A stretch of DNA of 64,000 bases from Planctomycetota bacterium (GCA_016795325.1 JAEUHY010000045.1:1-64000), one strand, 5' to 3'. Positions 47,835 through 56,850 are shown, numbered from the stretch's first letter. Notes: a model not told the origin generated them from the letters alone. Program-made: numbers and translations.

Positions 47835-48917
47835 GTGTTGAGATCTGGTCTCATTTGCAGCGCGTTGGCCGCGCTCACCGCGGCCCTGTGCGCGTGCGCC
47901 GGGCACCCCGGCTGGCCCGCCTCCGCAGCGGCTTCCCCGGCCCCCGCGACGCCGACCGTCGAGCGCCGGCTCGCGGCCATGGGCACGACCCTGACGCTGG
48001 AGGTCTGGGCGCCGACCCGCGAGCGAGCGCTGGAGGCCAGCGAAGCCGCGTACCTCGCCGCGCGCGCTGTCGAAGCGCGCTTGAGCACTTGGACCGACGC
48101 GTCCGAGCTCGCGCGGCTGAACGCGGCCCCCGTCGGCGCACTTCAACCGCTCAGCGCCGAGTTGCAGGCCGACCTGCGCGCCTGCGAGCGCTGGTGGCGC
48201 GCGAGCCACGGCGCCTTCGATCCGTGCGTCGGCGCGTTGGTCGAGCTGTGGAACCTGCGCGGCGCCGGCCGAGCGCCGAGCGCGTCCGAGCGCGTCGCCG
48301 CCGTCGTCGCGGGCGGCTTCGGGGCCGGGTTCGAACTCGTCGAAGGCGGCGCGCTGCGCAAGCTCCCCCACGCGCGACTGGAGGAGGGCGGCTTCGGCAA
48401 GGGCGTCGGTCTGGACGCCGCGCTCGCCGTGCTGCGCGAGTTCGGCGTCGAACGCGCGCTCGTCGACCTCGGCGGCCAAGTCGCCGTCTACGGCATGGCG
48501 CCGGCGCTGCGTTGGTCGGTCGCCGATCCACGCGATCGCTCGCGGCCGGTGCTGAGCTGGGAGCTCAGCGAAGGCTCGATCGCGACCAGTTCGAACAGCG
48601 AACGCGCCCGCGTCGTCGACGGCGAGCGCATCGGGCACTTGCTCGACCCCCGCAGCGGTTCGCCCGCGCGCGACTTCGGGAGCGTGAGCGTGGCCGCGCG
48701 CAGCGCTGCGGACGCCGACGCGTGGTCGACGGCGCTGTTCGTGCTCGGCCCCGACGCCGCGCTCGAACTCGCCGCCCAGCGCGCCGAGCTCGACGTCCTC
48801 GTGATCGAGCTCACGCCCGCCGGACTGCGCGCGCGCGCCAGCGCTTCGCTGCGCGGCCGCGTCACGGCGCTCGCGCCCGATCTCGCCCTCGAGTTCTCTC
48901 CCAGCGACGCGCGCTGA
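47835..48917 (+). CDS. apbE: FAD:protein FMN transferase (ApbE)
   Basis: A 360-residue exported flavin transferase, GTG start, with a lipoprotein-like leader (LAALTAALCACAG). It moves FMN from FAD onto a Thr or Ser of a target protein outside the cytoplasm. ApbE blocks seen are LEEGGFGKGVGLDAA, ALVDLGGQVAVYG (Gln where Asn is usual), IATSS and HLLDPRSGSPA, then ADADAWSTALFVLG. The obvious target is the FMN-binding protein encoded 1.3 kb downstream, whose TGAT motif is intact. It heads a same-strand set with that gene, a barrel and a membrane protein. Confidence 0.93.
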   Translation: MLRSGLICSALAALTAALCACAGHPGWPASAAASPAPATPTVERRLAAMGTTLTLEVWAPTRERALEASEAAYLAARAVEARLSTWTDASELARLNAAPVGALQPLSAELQADLRACERWWRASHGAFDPCVGALVELWNLRGAGRAPSASERVAAVVAGGFGAGFELVEGGALRKLPHARLEEGGFGKGVGLDAALAVLREFGVERALVDLGGQVAVYGMAPALRWSVADPRDRSRPVLSWELSEGSIATSSNSERARVVDGERIGHLLDPRSGSPARDFGSVSVAARSAADADAWSTALFVLGPDAALELAAQRAELDVLVIELTPAGLRARASASLRGRVTALAPDLALEFSPSDAR

Positions 48918-48960
48918 CGCTCGCGTTCCACCTCTCCGTCCCCGCATCGAACCGTCTCCC

Positions 48961-50271
48961 GTGTCCACGCTTCGTTTCACGTTCCGTTTCGCCGCCTGCG
49001 CCGCCGCCGCGGCCCCGCTGCGCGCCCAGTCGCAACCCGTCGTCTTCCCCACCGACCTCGAGCAACGCCTCGCGCGCCTCGAGGCGGAAAACGCCGAGTT
49101 CCGCCGCCAAATGGGCGTGCTCGCCGAAGAGCAGGAGCGCCTGTCGCTCGGCGACGTGTTCACGCCCATCGGTGACCGTGTGTCGGGCCTCGCGCCGGCG
49201 GCTTCGAAGATCTACGCCGTCGATCAAGGCCTCTCGATCGGCGGCTACGGCGAAGCGCTGTACAGCGACTTCGACTCGCGCCGCGACGACGGCTCGGCGT
49301 CGAACCGGAGCGACTCCGCCGACTTCCTGCGCCTGGTCACGTACATCGGCTACAAGTTCGACTCGACCTGGCTGTTCAACTCGGAGATCGAGTACGAGCA
49401 CGCCTCCACCGGCGAGGGCGGCGAAGTGTCCGTCGAGTTCGCGTACATCGACGGGATGTTCGCGAGCGAGGCGAACTTCCGCACCGGACTGTTGCTCGTG
49501 CCGATGGGCTTCATCAACGAGCTGCACGAGCCGGTGACGTTCTGGAGCGTCAACCGCCCGCAGGTCGAGCGCGTGATGCTGCCCACGACCTGGCGCGAGA
49601 ACGGCCTGGGTTTCTGGGGCGACGTCGGCGACTTCAGCTACCGCGCGTACCTCGTCAACGGCTTCGACGCGAACGGTTTCAGCGCGAGCGGCGTGCGCGG
49701 TGGGCGCCAAAAGGGCGCACAGGCGCTGGCCGAGGACTTCGCCGGCGTCGCGCGCGTCGACTGGAACGGCGTCGACGGTCTGATCCTCGGCGGCGCCGCT
49801 TACTACGGCAATTCAGGCCAAAACCAGCTCGGCGCCGACGTCGGCACGCAGATCTACGAGGCGCATCTCGACTGGCGTTGGCGCGGACTTGGCCTGCGCG
49901 CGCTGTGGGTCGAAACGCGCATCGACGACGTGGCGGCGCTCAACACTTCGCTGGGGCTGGTCGGCAACGCGTCGATCGGCGAGCGCCAGAGCGGCGGTTA
50001 TGTCGAACTCGGCTACGACCTCGCCAGCGCGGGTTGGATCGGCGGCGGCCAAGCGCTCACGCCGTTCGTGCGCGCGGAGACGTACGACACGCAAGAGCGC
50101 ACGCCGAGCGGCTTCGCTTCGAACGCAGCCAACGACGTCGACGTGCTCACCTTCGGCGTGTCGTACCAGCCGCACTCGCAGCTCGCCTTCAAGCTCGACT
50201 ACTCCAACTTCGACAACGGCGCCAACACGGGCGTGGATCAACTCAATGTGGGCATGGGCTTCGTTTTCTAG
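48961..50271 (+). CDS. Outer-membrane beta-barrel (porin-like) protein
   Basis: A 436-residue protein with a GTG start and a short signal peptide ending at LRAQ. After a coiled coil (LEQRLARLEAENAEFRRQ), the rest alternates in beta-strands with aromatic girdles (SIGGYGEALYSDFDS, FLRLVTYIGYKFD, WLFNSEIEYEH) and ends FNVGMGFVF-like with a terminal Phe. This is the layout of phosphate-selective-porin-like carriers. In this operon it may carry the redox partner or its substrate across the outer membrane. Its 3' end overlaps the next gene by 26 bases. Confidence 0.87.
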   Translation: MSTLRFTFRFAACAAAAAPLRAQSQPVVFPTDLEQRLARLEAENAEFRRQMGVLAEEQERLSLGDVFTPIGDRVSGLAPAASKIYAVDQGLSIGGYGEALYSDFDSRRDDGSASNRSDSADFLRLVTYIGYKFDSTWLFNSEIEYEHASTGEGGEVSVEFAYIDGMFASEANFRTGLLLVPMGFINELHEPVTFWSVNRPQVERVMLPTTWRENGLGFWGDVGDFSYRAYLVNGFDANGFSASGVRGGRQKGAQALAEDFAGVARVDWNGVDGLILGGAAYYGNSGQNQLGADVGTQIYEAHLDWRWRGLGLRALWVETRIDDVAALNTSLGLVGNASIGERQSGGYVELGYDLASAGWIGGGQALTPFVRAETYDTQERTPSGFASNAANDVDVLTFGVSYQPHSQLAFKLDYSNFDNGANTGVDQLNVGMGFVF

Positions 50272-50824
50272 GCGCGGCGCAGCGCTCTTCGCGCTGCTCG
50301 CGATGCTGCTTTCGTTCGGCGCGACGCCGGCTCGCGCCTGCGCGCCGGAGAAGGTCTTCCTGACCGTCGACGAGGCGCTCAAACTCGCCTTCCCTGGCTG
50401 CACGATCGAGAAGGAGGTCGTGTACCTGACCGACGAGCAGCGCGAACGCACGGCGAAGCTGGCCGAGGTCGAAGTCGAGTCCAAGATCGCGCGGCCGTAC
50501 GTGGCGAAGAAGGACGGCGTGGTCGTCGGAACGGCGTACGTCGACGTGCACCGCGTGCGCTCGCTCAAGGAGAGCGTGATGGTCGTGGTCGATCCCAAGG
50601 GCAAGATCGCGCGCGTCGAACTGCTGTCGTTCGGCGAACCGCTCGAGTACGTGCCCAAGGCGGATTGGTGGGGCCAGTTCGTCGGCAAGGGCCTCGACGA
50701 CGAGCTCGCGCTCAAGCGCGGCGTGCGCGGCATCACGGGCGCGACGCTCAGCGCGCGCGCCGCCGTCGACGCTGCGCGCCGTGTGCTCGCGCTCCACCGC
50801 GTGCTGGGCGAGTCGAAAAAGTGA
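50246..50824 (+). CDS. Exported FMN-binding domain protein (flavinylation target)
   Basis: A 192-residue protein from ATG 50246, inside the porin gene's end in another frame. A signal peptide is present (RRGAALFALLAMLLSFGATPARA). The FMN_bind domain shows VVVGTAYVDVHRVRSLKESV, and RGITGATLSARAAVDAAR, where Thr167 of TGAT is the expected attachment site for FMN. ApbE upstream would load it. Its stop overlaps the next start (GTGA). It likely shuttles electrons in the periplasm. Confidence 0.92.
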   Translation: MWAWASFSRRGAALFALLAMLLSFGATPARACAPEKVFLTVDEALKLAFPGCTIEKEVVYLTDEQRERTAKLAEVEVESKIARPYVAKKDGVVVGTAYVDVHRVRSLKESVMVVVDPKGKIARVELLSFGEPLEYVPKADWWGQFVGKGLDDELALKRGVRGITGATLSARAAVDAARRVLALHRVLGESKK

Positions 50825-51294
50825 CGCGCGCCGAACGCTGGCTGTTCCATGCGTCGAATCTGCTCGTCGCGGGCACGGGCGGCGTGTACGCGTGGATGCT
50901 CTACGCGCTCGAGCCGGCCGACGAGTACGCGCTCGTCAACCACGAGCTGCAGCCGACGTTCCAACACTTGCACGTGTGGTTCGCGCCGCTGCTCGTGCTC
51001 ATGGCCGGAGTCTTGTGGCGCGCGCACGTCGCGCCGCAACTGCGCTCCGAACGCCGCGCGCGCCGCCGCAGCGGCCTCGCGTTGCTCGCGCTGTTGCTCC
51101 CGATGGTTCTCTCGGGCTACTCGATCCAGGTCGTGAGCGAGCAGACGTGGCGCAACACGTGGGTGAGCGTGCACGTCGCGTCGAGCGTGCTGTGGTGCGT
51201 CGCGATGCTGGTGCACCTTGTCGCCAGCTCGCGCGCTCGACGTACCGTCGACACCCGTGCGATCGTCGCGCAGCCCGAAGTCAGCGCCAGTTGA
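50821..51294 (+). CDS. Four-helix His-rich membrane protein, cytochrome b-like
   Basis: A 157-residue protein with a GTG start overlapping the flavoprotein stop. Four hydrophobic helices are seen (NLLVAGTGGVYAWMLYAL, VWFAPLLVLMAGVLW, GLALLALLLPMVLSG, SVLWCVAMLVHLVA). Histidines lie near the membrane faces: His10, the NHELQPTFQHLH cluster, and VHVASS and LVHLVA in the last helix. The spacing suits b-type haem ligation, as in cytochrome b561- or DUF4405-like proteins that often pair with FMN-binding proteins. It would hand electrons from quinol to the flavoprotein. The family call is inference. Confidence 0.75.
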   Translation: MTRAERWLFHASNLLVAGTGGVYAWMLYALEPADEYALVNHELQPTFQHLHVWFAPLLVLMAGVLWRAHVAPQLRSERRARRRSGLALLALLLPMVLSGYSIQVVSEQTWRNTWVSVHVASSVLWCVAMLVHLVASSRARRTVDTRAIVAQPEVSAS

Positions 51295-51339
51295 GGTCCG
51301 AGACGTCTCGTTCGCCGCGCGAACGCTACGCTCCGGATC

Positions 51340-51789
51340 ATGGAGAACCTGTTCGACGCCGGGCGCCGCGATGCGCTGCTCGCCCGGATCCAGCGCCTGC
51401 GTGCGGACTCACCGCGAGGTTGGGGCAAGCTGGATTGCGCGCAGATGCTGGCGCACTGTGCGCTCGCCATGGAGGCAGCCACGGGCGACGCCAAGCTCTC
51501 ACGACCGCTGCCCGCGCGCATGATCGGGTGGATGTTCAAGGGCTGGGTGCTCGGTCCCAAACCGTTCTCGAAGAACTCCCCCACGCACCCGCAGTTGGCT
51601 GCGATGGCGCCGCGGGAGTTCGAACGCGAACGCACACGGCTCGTGGCCGCGATCCACAAGTTCTGCGCGGCCGGTCCGCAGTCTGCGGAGCGCTTCGAGC
51701 ACGCGTTCGTGGGCAAGCTGACGGGCGCGGAGTGGGGCGTGATGCAGCACAAGCACCTCGACCACCACCTGCGGCAGTTCGGCGTCTAG
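51340..51789 (+). CDS. DUF1569 (DinB-like) protein
   Basis: A 149-residue cytoplasmic protein. The DUF1569 pattern is visible: WGKLDCAQMLAHCALAMEA near the front, then HPQLAAMAPREFERERTRL, and HKHLDHHLRQFGV at the end. The spaced His residues match the DinB-fold metal site. The biochemical role is unknown. It lies 45 bases after the flavin operon on the same strand, but with no functional link apparent. Confidence 0.88.
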   Translation: MENLFDAGRRDALLARIQRLRADSPRGWGKLDCAQMLAHCALAMEAATGDAKLSRPLPARMIGWMFKGWVLGPKPFSKNSPTHPQLAAMAPREFERERTRLVAAIHKFCAAGPQSAERFEHAFVGKLTGAEWGVMQHKHLDHHLRQFGV

Positions 51790-51805
51790 CCGCGTCGCGC
51801 CAGGC

Positions 51806-52636
51806 TCACACGCGGCGCAGCACGAGCACGTCGTGGCTCGTCGTGACGTCCAATCGTTCGAGCGCGCGCAAAGCGGTGCGTTCGCGCTCGCGGGCGCAGC
51901 GGTAGGTCGCCAGCGCGAGCCGTTCGAGTCCGGCTGTGTCGAGCGTGACCGTTTGGCGCGCTCGGTGCTGTTCGACGAGCTCGAAGTGCGGCGCGAGCTC
52001 CGCGAGCACACGCGCGGCGCGTGACTCGGCGTGTGCTTCGCCTAGCACGCTCGCGCGCAGCTCGGCGAGGTCGTCCTCGGCCGGGACGGCCACGAGCAAG
52101 GTTCCGCCGGGCGCGAGCACGCGCGCCATCTCGTCGCGCGACCTGCGGCCGTCGATCGACATCACGAGCGCGAGCGACGCGTCGACGAGCGGCAAACGGC
52201 GGTCGGCGTTGGCGACGATCCAGGTGAGCTCTGGATGGCGGCGCGCGGCGAGCTCGATCGTGTGTGGCGAGAGGTCGATGCCGACGCCGTCGAGCGCCGT
52301 GCGCGCGCAAACCGCCGCGAGGAAGTGACCTTCGCCGCAGCCCAAGTCGGCGACCGTGCCCTCAGCGGCAACGTGTGCGGCGGCGATCTTGCTCACAACT
52401 TCGCGCAGCGCTCTTCCGAAGCCCGCGTCCAGCAATTCCCGCCGCGCTTGCGCCGTTGCGCGCGCGTCGCCGGCGTCGAGCGAACGGCGATCTTGCGGCT
52501 GCAGCAGACTCAAGTAGCCGCTGCGGGCGATGTCGAAGCTGTGGCCGCGCTCGCAACTCCACGAGCGCTGCCCGCGCGCGAGCGGCAAGCCGCACGCACG
52601 CACCGTACAGGCCAAGGGAGCTTCGCGATGGGCCAT
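51806..52636 (-). CDS. RlmA-like 23S rRNA (guanine-N1) methyltransferase
   Basis: A 276-residue enzyme. An N-terminal zinc segment with Cys and His (WSCERGHSFDIARSGYLSLL) is followed by DRRSLDAGDARATAQARRELLDAG, matching the RlmA family. The SAM-binding motif is VADLGCGEGHFL. RlmA-type enzymes methylate N1 of a guanine in 23S rRNA helix 35. A related resistance methylase is possible, as the subgroups differ by a few residues. Confidence 0.87.
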   Translation of the reverse strand: MAHREAPLACTVRACGLPLARGQRSWSCERGHSFDIARSGYLSLLQPQDRRSLDAGDARATAQARRELLDAGFGRALREVVSKIAAAHVAAEGTVADLGCGEGHFLAAVCARTALDGVGIDLSPHTIELAARRHPELTWIVANADRRLPLVDASLALVMSIDGRRSRDEMARVLAPGGTLLVAVPAEDDLAELRASVLGEAHAESRAARVLAELAPHFELVEQHRARQTVTLDTAGLERLALATYRCARERERTALRALERLDVTTSHDVLVLRRV

Positions 52637-52965
52637 CGGGGCGGGATGGTAGCGGCTCGTGCGCCGTTACTTGTCCGTGATCCACGCGAACACGAACGTG
52701 CGTCAAGCTCGTCGGTGTGGAGTCCGACGAGCCTCATCTGCAGTGGCCGACAGCTTGTCCGCCGGCTCCGTGCGCGCGGGGCGCTGCTCGAGCGGAGACG
52801 ATGCAGCCGTTGAGCCGCAAGTCAGCGCGCGGGCAGCCACGGTCAACTCGCACGAGCGCGCGACGTTGCACCGCCAACCGGCGTGGTCGCCTGGCGACTG
52901 TGCTCGCTCGCCGGCTCTCGCGCTTTGCGCTCTCGGCCGGGCAGCGAACGACGTACGTTCCCTCC
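52637..52965. other. 329-bp divergent intergenic region
   Basis: Lies between the RlmA-like gene (minus) and the leucine-rich lipoprotein gene (plus). The frame of the latter stays open upstream but without protein-like composition. Both promoters should be here; none is obvious. Confidence 0.4.
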
Positions 52966-54015
52966 ATGTGGTGCGTCATGTCAGCGGCACTCCTCTGCGT
53001 GTTGGGGAGCGCATGCAGCCCAACCAGACCAGCTGAGAGTGAAGTCTCAGGTCCCGCCGCTCCGACGCCGGCCGCGGCCGAGCAGCGCGCGCTCATCGAA
53101 CGCAAGATCCGCGAGCAGTTGGGCGCCCCAGCACACGCTGCGCTCGGCCCGCGCGAGCTCGCCGGTCTCACCGACCTCGATCTCAAGAACACGTCGGTCG
53201 ACGACAGCGGAGTTGCCTGGCTCGCCGATCCAGCAACTGGCTTGAGCGCGCTGACGACGCTGAACCTTCAGCACACGTCGGTGACCGATCGCGGGATTGC
53301 GCTGTTGGCTCGGCCCGACACGGGACTCGCACAGCTGCGCATGCTGTTTCTCGCCGGCACGCAGGTCGGCGACGCCGGAGTCAGCAGCATCGCCCGTGCG
53401 GACTCAGGTCTGCGCGCACTGACTGGACTGGACCTGCGGAGCACGCTCGTGACCAGCGCAGGCGTCGAGCAGCTGGCTCGCGCGGACACCGGCGTCCCCC
53501 ACCTCGTCTCGTTGGACCTCAGCTTCACGCGCGTCAGCGACGCGGCGATCGGAGAGCTGAGTCGTTTCGACACCGGGGTGCCGCGCCTCTCCACGCTGGG
53601 TCTCGCCAGCACGCAGCTCGGAGATGTCGCCGTAGCCCACTTGGCCCGCGGAGACACGGGGCTCAAGGCGTTGACGACGCTCAACCTCGCGTTCGCACAG
53701 GTGACCGACGTCGGCGCGAAGAGCGCGGCGCAGGCCGGTTCGGGTCTCGCCGGACTGCAGGCGTTGTTCCTGCACGGAACGCGCGTGAGCGACGCAACGC
53801 TCGTCGAGTTGGCGCGACCGGATTCGGGCCTGCGCAACCTGAAGACGCTGGATCTGGGCGCAACCACCGTGACGGACAAGGGTCTGCTTGCTCTCGAGCG
53901 CCCGGAGTCGGGGTTGAAGCAACTCACGTCGTTGCTGATCGGCGAGACGGCAGTTGCGGACGACGCCGTTCGTGCGCTCGGAGCACGCTGGCCGTCGATG
54001 GATATCGTGCATTGA
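52966..54015 (+). CDS. Lipoprotein of nine exact 28-residue leucine-rich repeats
   Basis: A 349-residue protein; the start is ATG 52966 (or 52978) because the signal then ends in lipobox LGSAC. After a linker and one imperfect unit, residues 86-337 (bases 53221-53976) are nine contiguous 28-residue repeats without any insertion or deletion. They follow roughly LARxD[ST]GLxxLxxLxLxxTxV[ST]DxGxxx. The TxVxDxG part is the usual bacterial/cysteine-containing-type LRR. The xD[ST]G turn in each unit is peculiar. A curved surface-exposed binding protein is expected; the ligand is unknown. Confidence 0.88.
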   Translation: MWCVMSAALLCVLGSACSPTRPAESEVSGPAAPTPAAAEQRALIERKIREQLGAPAHAALGPRELAGLTDLDLKNTSVDDSGVAWLADPATGLSALTTLNLQHTSVTDRGIALLARPDTGLAQLRMLFLAGTQVGDAGVSSIARADSGLRALTGLDLRSTLVTSAGVEQLARADTGVPHLVSLDLSFTRVSDAAIGELSRFDTGVPRLSTLGLASTQLGDVAVAHLARGDTGLKALTTLNLAFAQVTDVGAKSAAQAGSGLAGLQALFLHGTRVSDATLVELARPDSGLRNLKTLDLGATTVTDKGLLALERPESGLKQLTSLLIGETAVADDAVRALGARWPSMDIVH

Positions 54016-54097
54016 CCCAAGCAGCTGATGCGCGCATGCGTTCGGCGTGCAGCGTCGAGCGCTCACTTGCATCCTCACCGAGTGCTTCGTTTACGAG

Positions 54098-55789
54098 ATG
54101 GAGATCAATGTGCTGAACCTTCCGTGCTTCGCTGTTCTTCAGCTGCTTCTTGCGTCGTGCGCCGTCGCACATGCTCAAGCGCCGACGACGGCGGCTTCGC
54201 TCTCGCCCAGCACGCTGCCGGTGCGCGAAGTGACGGTGTTCAAGGACGGCCACGCCTACGTCGTGCGTGAGGCGCCGCTGCCCGAAGCTGCGTCGGGTCG
54301 CCTGGTGCTCGACGAGTTGCCGACGCCGGTACTGGGCACGTTCTGGCCGTACGCGAGCGGCGGTGCGCGGCTCGTGCAAGCCAAGGCGGGGCGCGAGCAG
54401 GTGACGAAGGAAGTCGACGCGCTGGAGCTGGGCGACATGCTCCGCGCGAACGTCGGGCGCAAGATGCGCATCAAGGACGTCATGAACGACGAGGTCGAGG
54501 GGACGCTGCGCAGCGCTCCCTCCCGCGAGAGCGCGAGCGACGGAGCGGTTCCGGTGCTCCTGCTCGAGACTGCGAACGGAGTTCGCGCCATGCCCGCGCA
54601 GCAGGTGCGTTGGCTCCAGATCGAAGGCGAAGTCGAGCGGCGCGTGCGCGTCACCGAGGCTCGCGAACGGCTGACACTCAGCGTGGAAGGCGGCGGGCCG
54701 AAGGCGCGCGTCGGCGTCGTGTACGTGCAGCGCGGACTGCGCTGGATTCCGAGCTATCGGCTCGACATCGACGGAGCGGGCAAAGCTCGCGTGCAGATGC
54801 AGGCGACGCTGGTCAATGACCTGATCGACCTGAACGACGCGGCCGTGAACCTCGTGATCGGAGTTCCGAGCTTCGCCTTCGAGGACCTCGTCGATCCGAT
54901 CGCGCTGCAGGAGGAGTTGGCGGCGGTCAGCGCTCGGACGCGCTCGCAATCGGCGTTCTCGAACGCGTTGTCGAACTCGCTGATGTCGCAGGTCGCGAAC
55001 TACGGCGCGGAGCCGAGACCTGAGGGGAGCGAGGGCGCGAAAGCGACCGGCGGGTCGGCGAACGAGGATCTGTACGTGTTCACGGTCGAGCACGTGACGC
55101 TCGCCAAGGGTGAACGGCTAGTGCTGCCGCTGCGGGAGTTCGAGCTCTCGTATCGCGACGTCTACACGCTCGATGTGAAGCTCGCGCCGCCGGCCAGCAT
55201 GCGGCCGCAGCTTTCGAGCGAGCAGGTGCTGCAACTGGCGCGCGAGCAGGCTGCTCCCAAGGTCAAACACGTGCTGCGCCTCAAGAACACCGCCGACGCG
55301 CCGCTGACGACAGCACCCGCGCTCGTGCTCAGCAACGGCCGCGTGCTCGCTCAAGGCCGCATGAGCTACGCGCCCGTCGGCGTCGAGTGCGACGTCGAAA
55401 TCAACACGGCGCTCGACGTGTGCGTCGAGACCGAAGAACGCGAGAGCTCGCGCACGCCCGACGCCGTCCGCTGGAACGGCGACGCGTACGGACTGATCGA
55501 CATGGCCGGCGTGATCACGCTGCGCAACGAAAAGCGCCAGCCCGTCGAGCTCGAGGTGCGCCGCAGCGTGCTCGGACTCGTTCACTCCGTCGGCGCCGAC
55601 GGCCAGATGAAGCAGCTCGACCTCGTCGCGCTCGGCAACGAAGCCTCGACGCACTCCTGGTGGGGCTGGTGGTCCTGGCCCTACTGGTGGTTCCACTTCA
55701 ACGGCTACGGCGAGTTCCGCTGGAAGCTCACGCTCGCGCCGGGCGCTTCGAAAAGCCTCGACGCCGCGTGGCGCTACTACTGGCGCTGA
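54098..55789 (+). CDS. Exported DUF4139-family protein with Trp-rich tail
   Basis: About 563 residues from ATG 54098, with signal peptide (LPCFAVLQLLLASCAVAHAQ). The DUF4139-type core is visible in VYVQRGLRWIPSYRLDIDG...ATLVNDLIDLNDAAVNLVIG, with VFKDGHAYVVREAPLPEA at the front. Near the C-terminus lies an unusual aromatic stretch (SWWGWWSWPYWWFHF, about bases 55657-55701) before FRWKLTLAPG. The family is found in exported proteins of unknown function. The Trp cluster may insert in membrane or bind glycan. Confidence 0.83.
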   Translation: MEINVLNLPCFAVLQLLLASCAVAHAQAPTTAASLSPSTLPVREVTVFKDGHAYVVREAPLPEAASGRLVLDELPTPVLGTFWPYASGGARLVQAKAGREQVTKEVDALELGDMLRANVGRKMRIKDVMNDEVEGTLRSAPSRESASDGAVPVLLLETANGVRAMPAQQVRWLQIEGEVERRVRVTEARERLTLSVEGGGPKARVGVVYVQRGLRWIPSYRLDIDGAGKARVQMQATLVNDLIDLNDAAVNLVIGVPSFAFEDLVDPIALQEELAAVSARTRSQSAFSNALSNSLMSQVANYGAEPRPEGSEGAKATGGSANEDLYVFTVEHVTLAKGERLVLPLREFELSYRDVYTLDVKLAPPASMRPQLSSEQVLQLAREQAAPKVKHVLRLKNTADAPLTTAPALVLSNGRVLAQGRMSYAPVGVECDVEINTALDVCVETEERESSRTPDAVRWNGDAYGLIDMAGVITLRNEKRQPVELEVRRSVLGLVHSVGADGQMKQLDLVALGNEASTHSWWGWWSWPYWWFHFNGYGEFRWKLTLAPGASKSLDAAWRYYWR

Positions 55790-55806
55790 GCGCGGCGCGA
55801 CGAGGA

Positions 55807-56850
55807 TCAGGTCTGTCCAGTCCAATCGGGCTTCGACGCTGACTTCCAACGCGCGCGGATCGAGTCGACGAGTTCCTTGGCGAGCGGCCCCGCACGCAGC
55901 AGCTCCGCGTTCTGCGCCCAGCGCGTCGGCTTGGTCGTACCGACGATGAGCACGTGCACGCCTGGCTGCATGGCCGTGAAGCGCATCGCAACGCCCGCGG
56001 CGCCGTCGGGGCCGGCGTCGTTGCGCTTGTCGCCGACGGCGAACTCGTACTTCAGCTCCTGCAGGCGCCGCCAGTATTCGACGTGGTAGCTGTTGTCAGG
56101 CTTGGCGTCGTAGCGCCACACCGCATTCGCGATCGGACGCTTGGCGATCACGCCCATTTGCCGCGCCGCGGCGAGCGGCAGCGTGAGCTCGAGGCACTCC
56201 TGATCGCAGATGTTGATCGAGGTTTGGAGCGTGTCGAAGCGCCCGGACTCGATCGCCCACTTCGCCGTCGTCGAGTCTCCGCTGTAGCCGATGTAGCGCG
56301 TCTTGCCCTGTTTCTTCGCTTGTTCGAGGCCTTCGATGCACCCGCCGTTCTTCAACTCCTCGAGCGAACACGAGTGCAGCTGCACCAGATCGATCACGTC
56401 GGTCTTCAGGCGCTTCAAGCTGCGCTCGATCGACTGCAGCACGCCCTCCTTGCTCCAATCCGGCCCGTCTTTCGGCGGTTCGGAGGTGTGGCCGCACTTG
56501 GTGAACAGATAGAACTCCTTGCGGCGCGCGGCGATCGCGTTGCCGATCAGCACCTCCGACTCGCGGTAGCACTCGGCCGTGTCGACGACGTTGAGTCCCG
56601 CGTCGAGTGCGCCGTTCAGCAGCCTGTCGACCGTCGCCTGCTCCGCGGGCTCGTAGCCGATCTCCGCGCCGCCGAAGCCGAGCACGCCGACCTGCATGTC
56701 GGTCTTGCCGAACTTGCGCCGCTCGCCCGGAACGGGCTTCTTCTCGTCTTGCCACGCCAGAGCGCGCGCCGACGGCACAAGCCACGCCGCCGCGGCCAAC
56801 GCCGCGCTGCTGGCCAAGAGTTCGCGTCGAGAAGTTCCTTGAGTCGCCAT
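55807..56850 (-). CDS. Tat-exported aldo/keto reductase
   Basis: A 347-residue NAD(P)H-dependent oxidoreductase after an AAGGAG site. The N-terminus is a Tat signal (SRRELLASSAALAAAAWLVP). The tetrad is complete: Asp90, Tyr95, Lys118 and His159 (VVDTAECY, LFTKCG, VQLHS). It is of the family often seen as Tat-dependent paralogues in planctomycetes. The substrate is unknown; a sugar or aldehyde is likely. Confidence 0.93.
   Translation of the reverse strand: MATQGTSRRELLASSAALAAAAWLVPSARALAWQDEKKPVPGERRKFGKTDMQVGVLGFGGAEIGYEPAEQATVDRLLNGALDAGLNVVDTAECYRESEVLIGNAIAARRKEFYLFTKCGHTSEPPKDGPDWSKEGVLQSIERSLKRLKTDVIDLVQLHSCSLEELKNGGCIEGLEQAKKQGKTRYIGYSGDSTTAKWAIESGRFDTLQTSINICDQECLELTLPLAAARQMGVIAKRPIANAVWRYDAKPDNSYHVEYWRRLQELKYEFAVGDKRNDAGPDGAAGVAMRFTAMQPGVHVLIVGTTKPTRWAQNAELLRAGPLAKELVDSIRARWKSASKPDWTGQT

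Noticed and set aside
48151..48531. Arg-rich frame antisense to apbE
   Set aside because: Composition of a shadow frame; ApbE motifs are complete on the plus strand.
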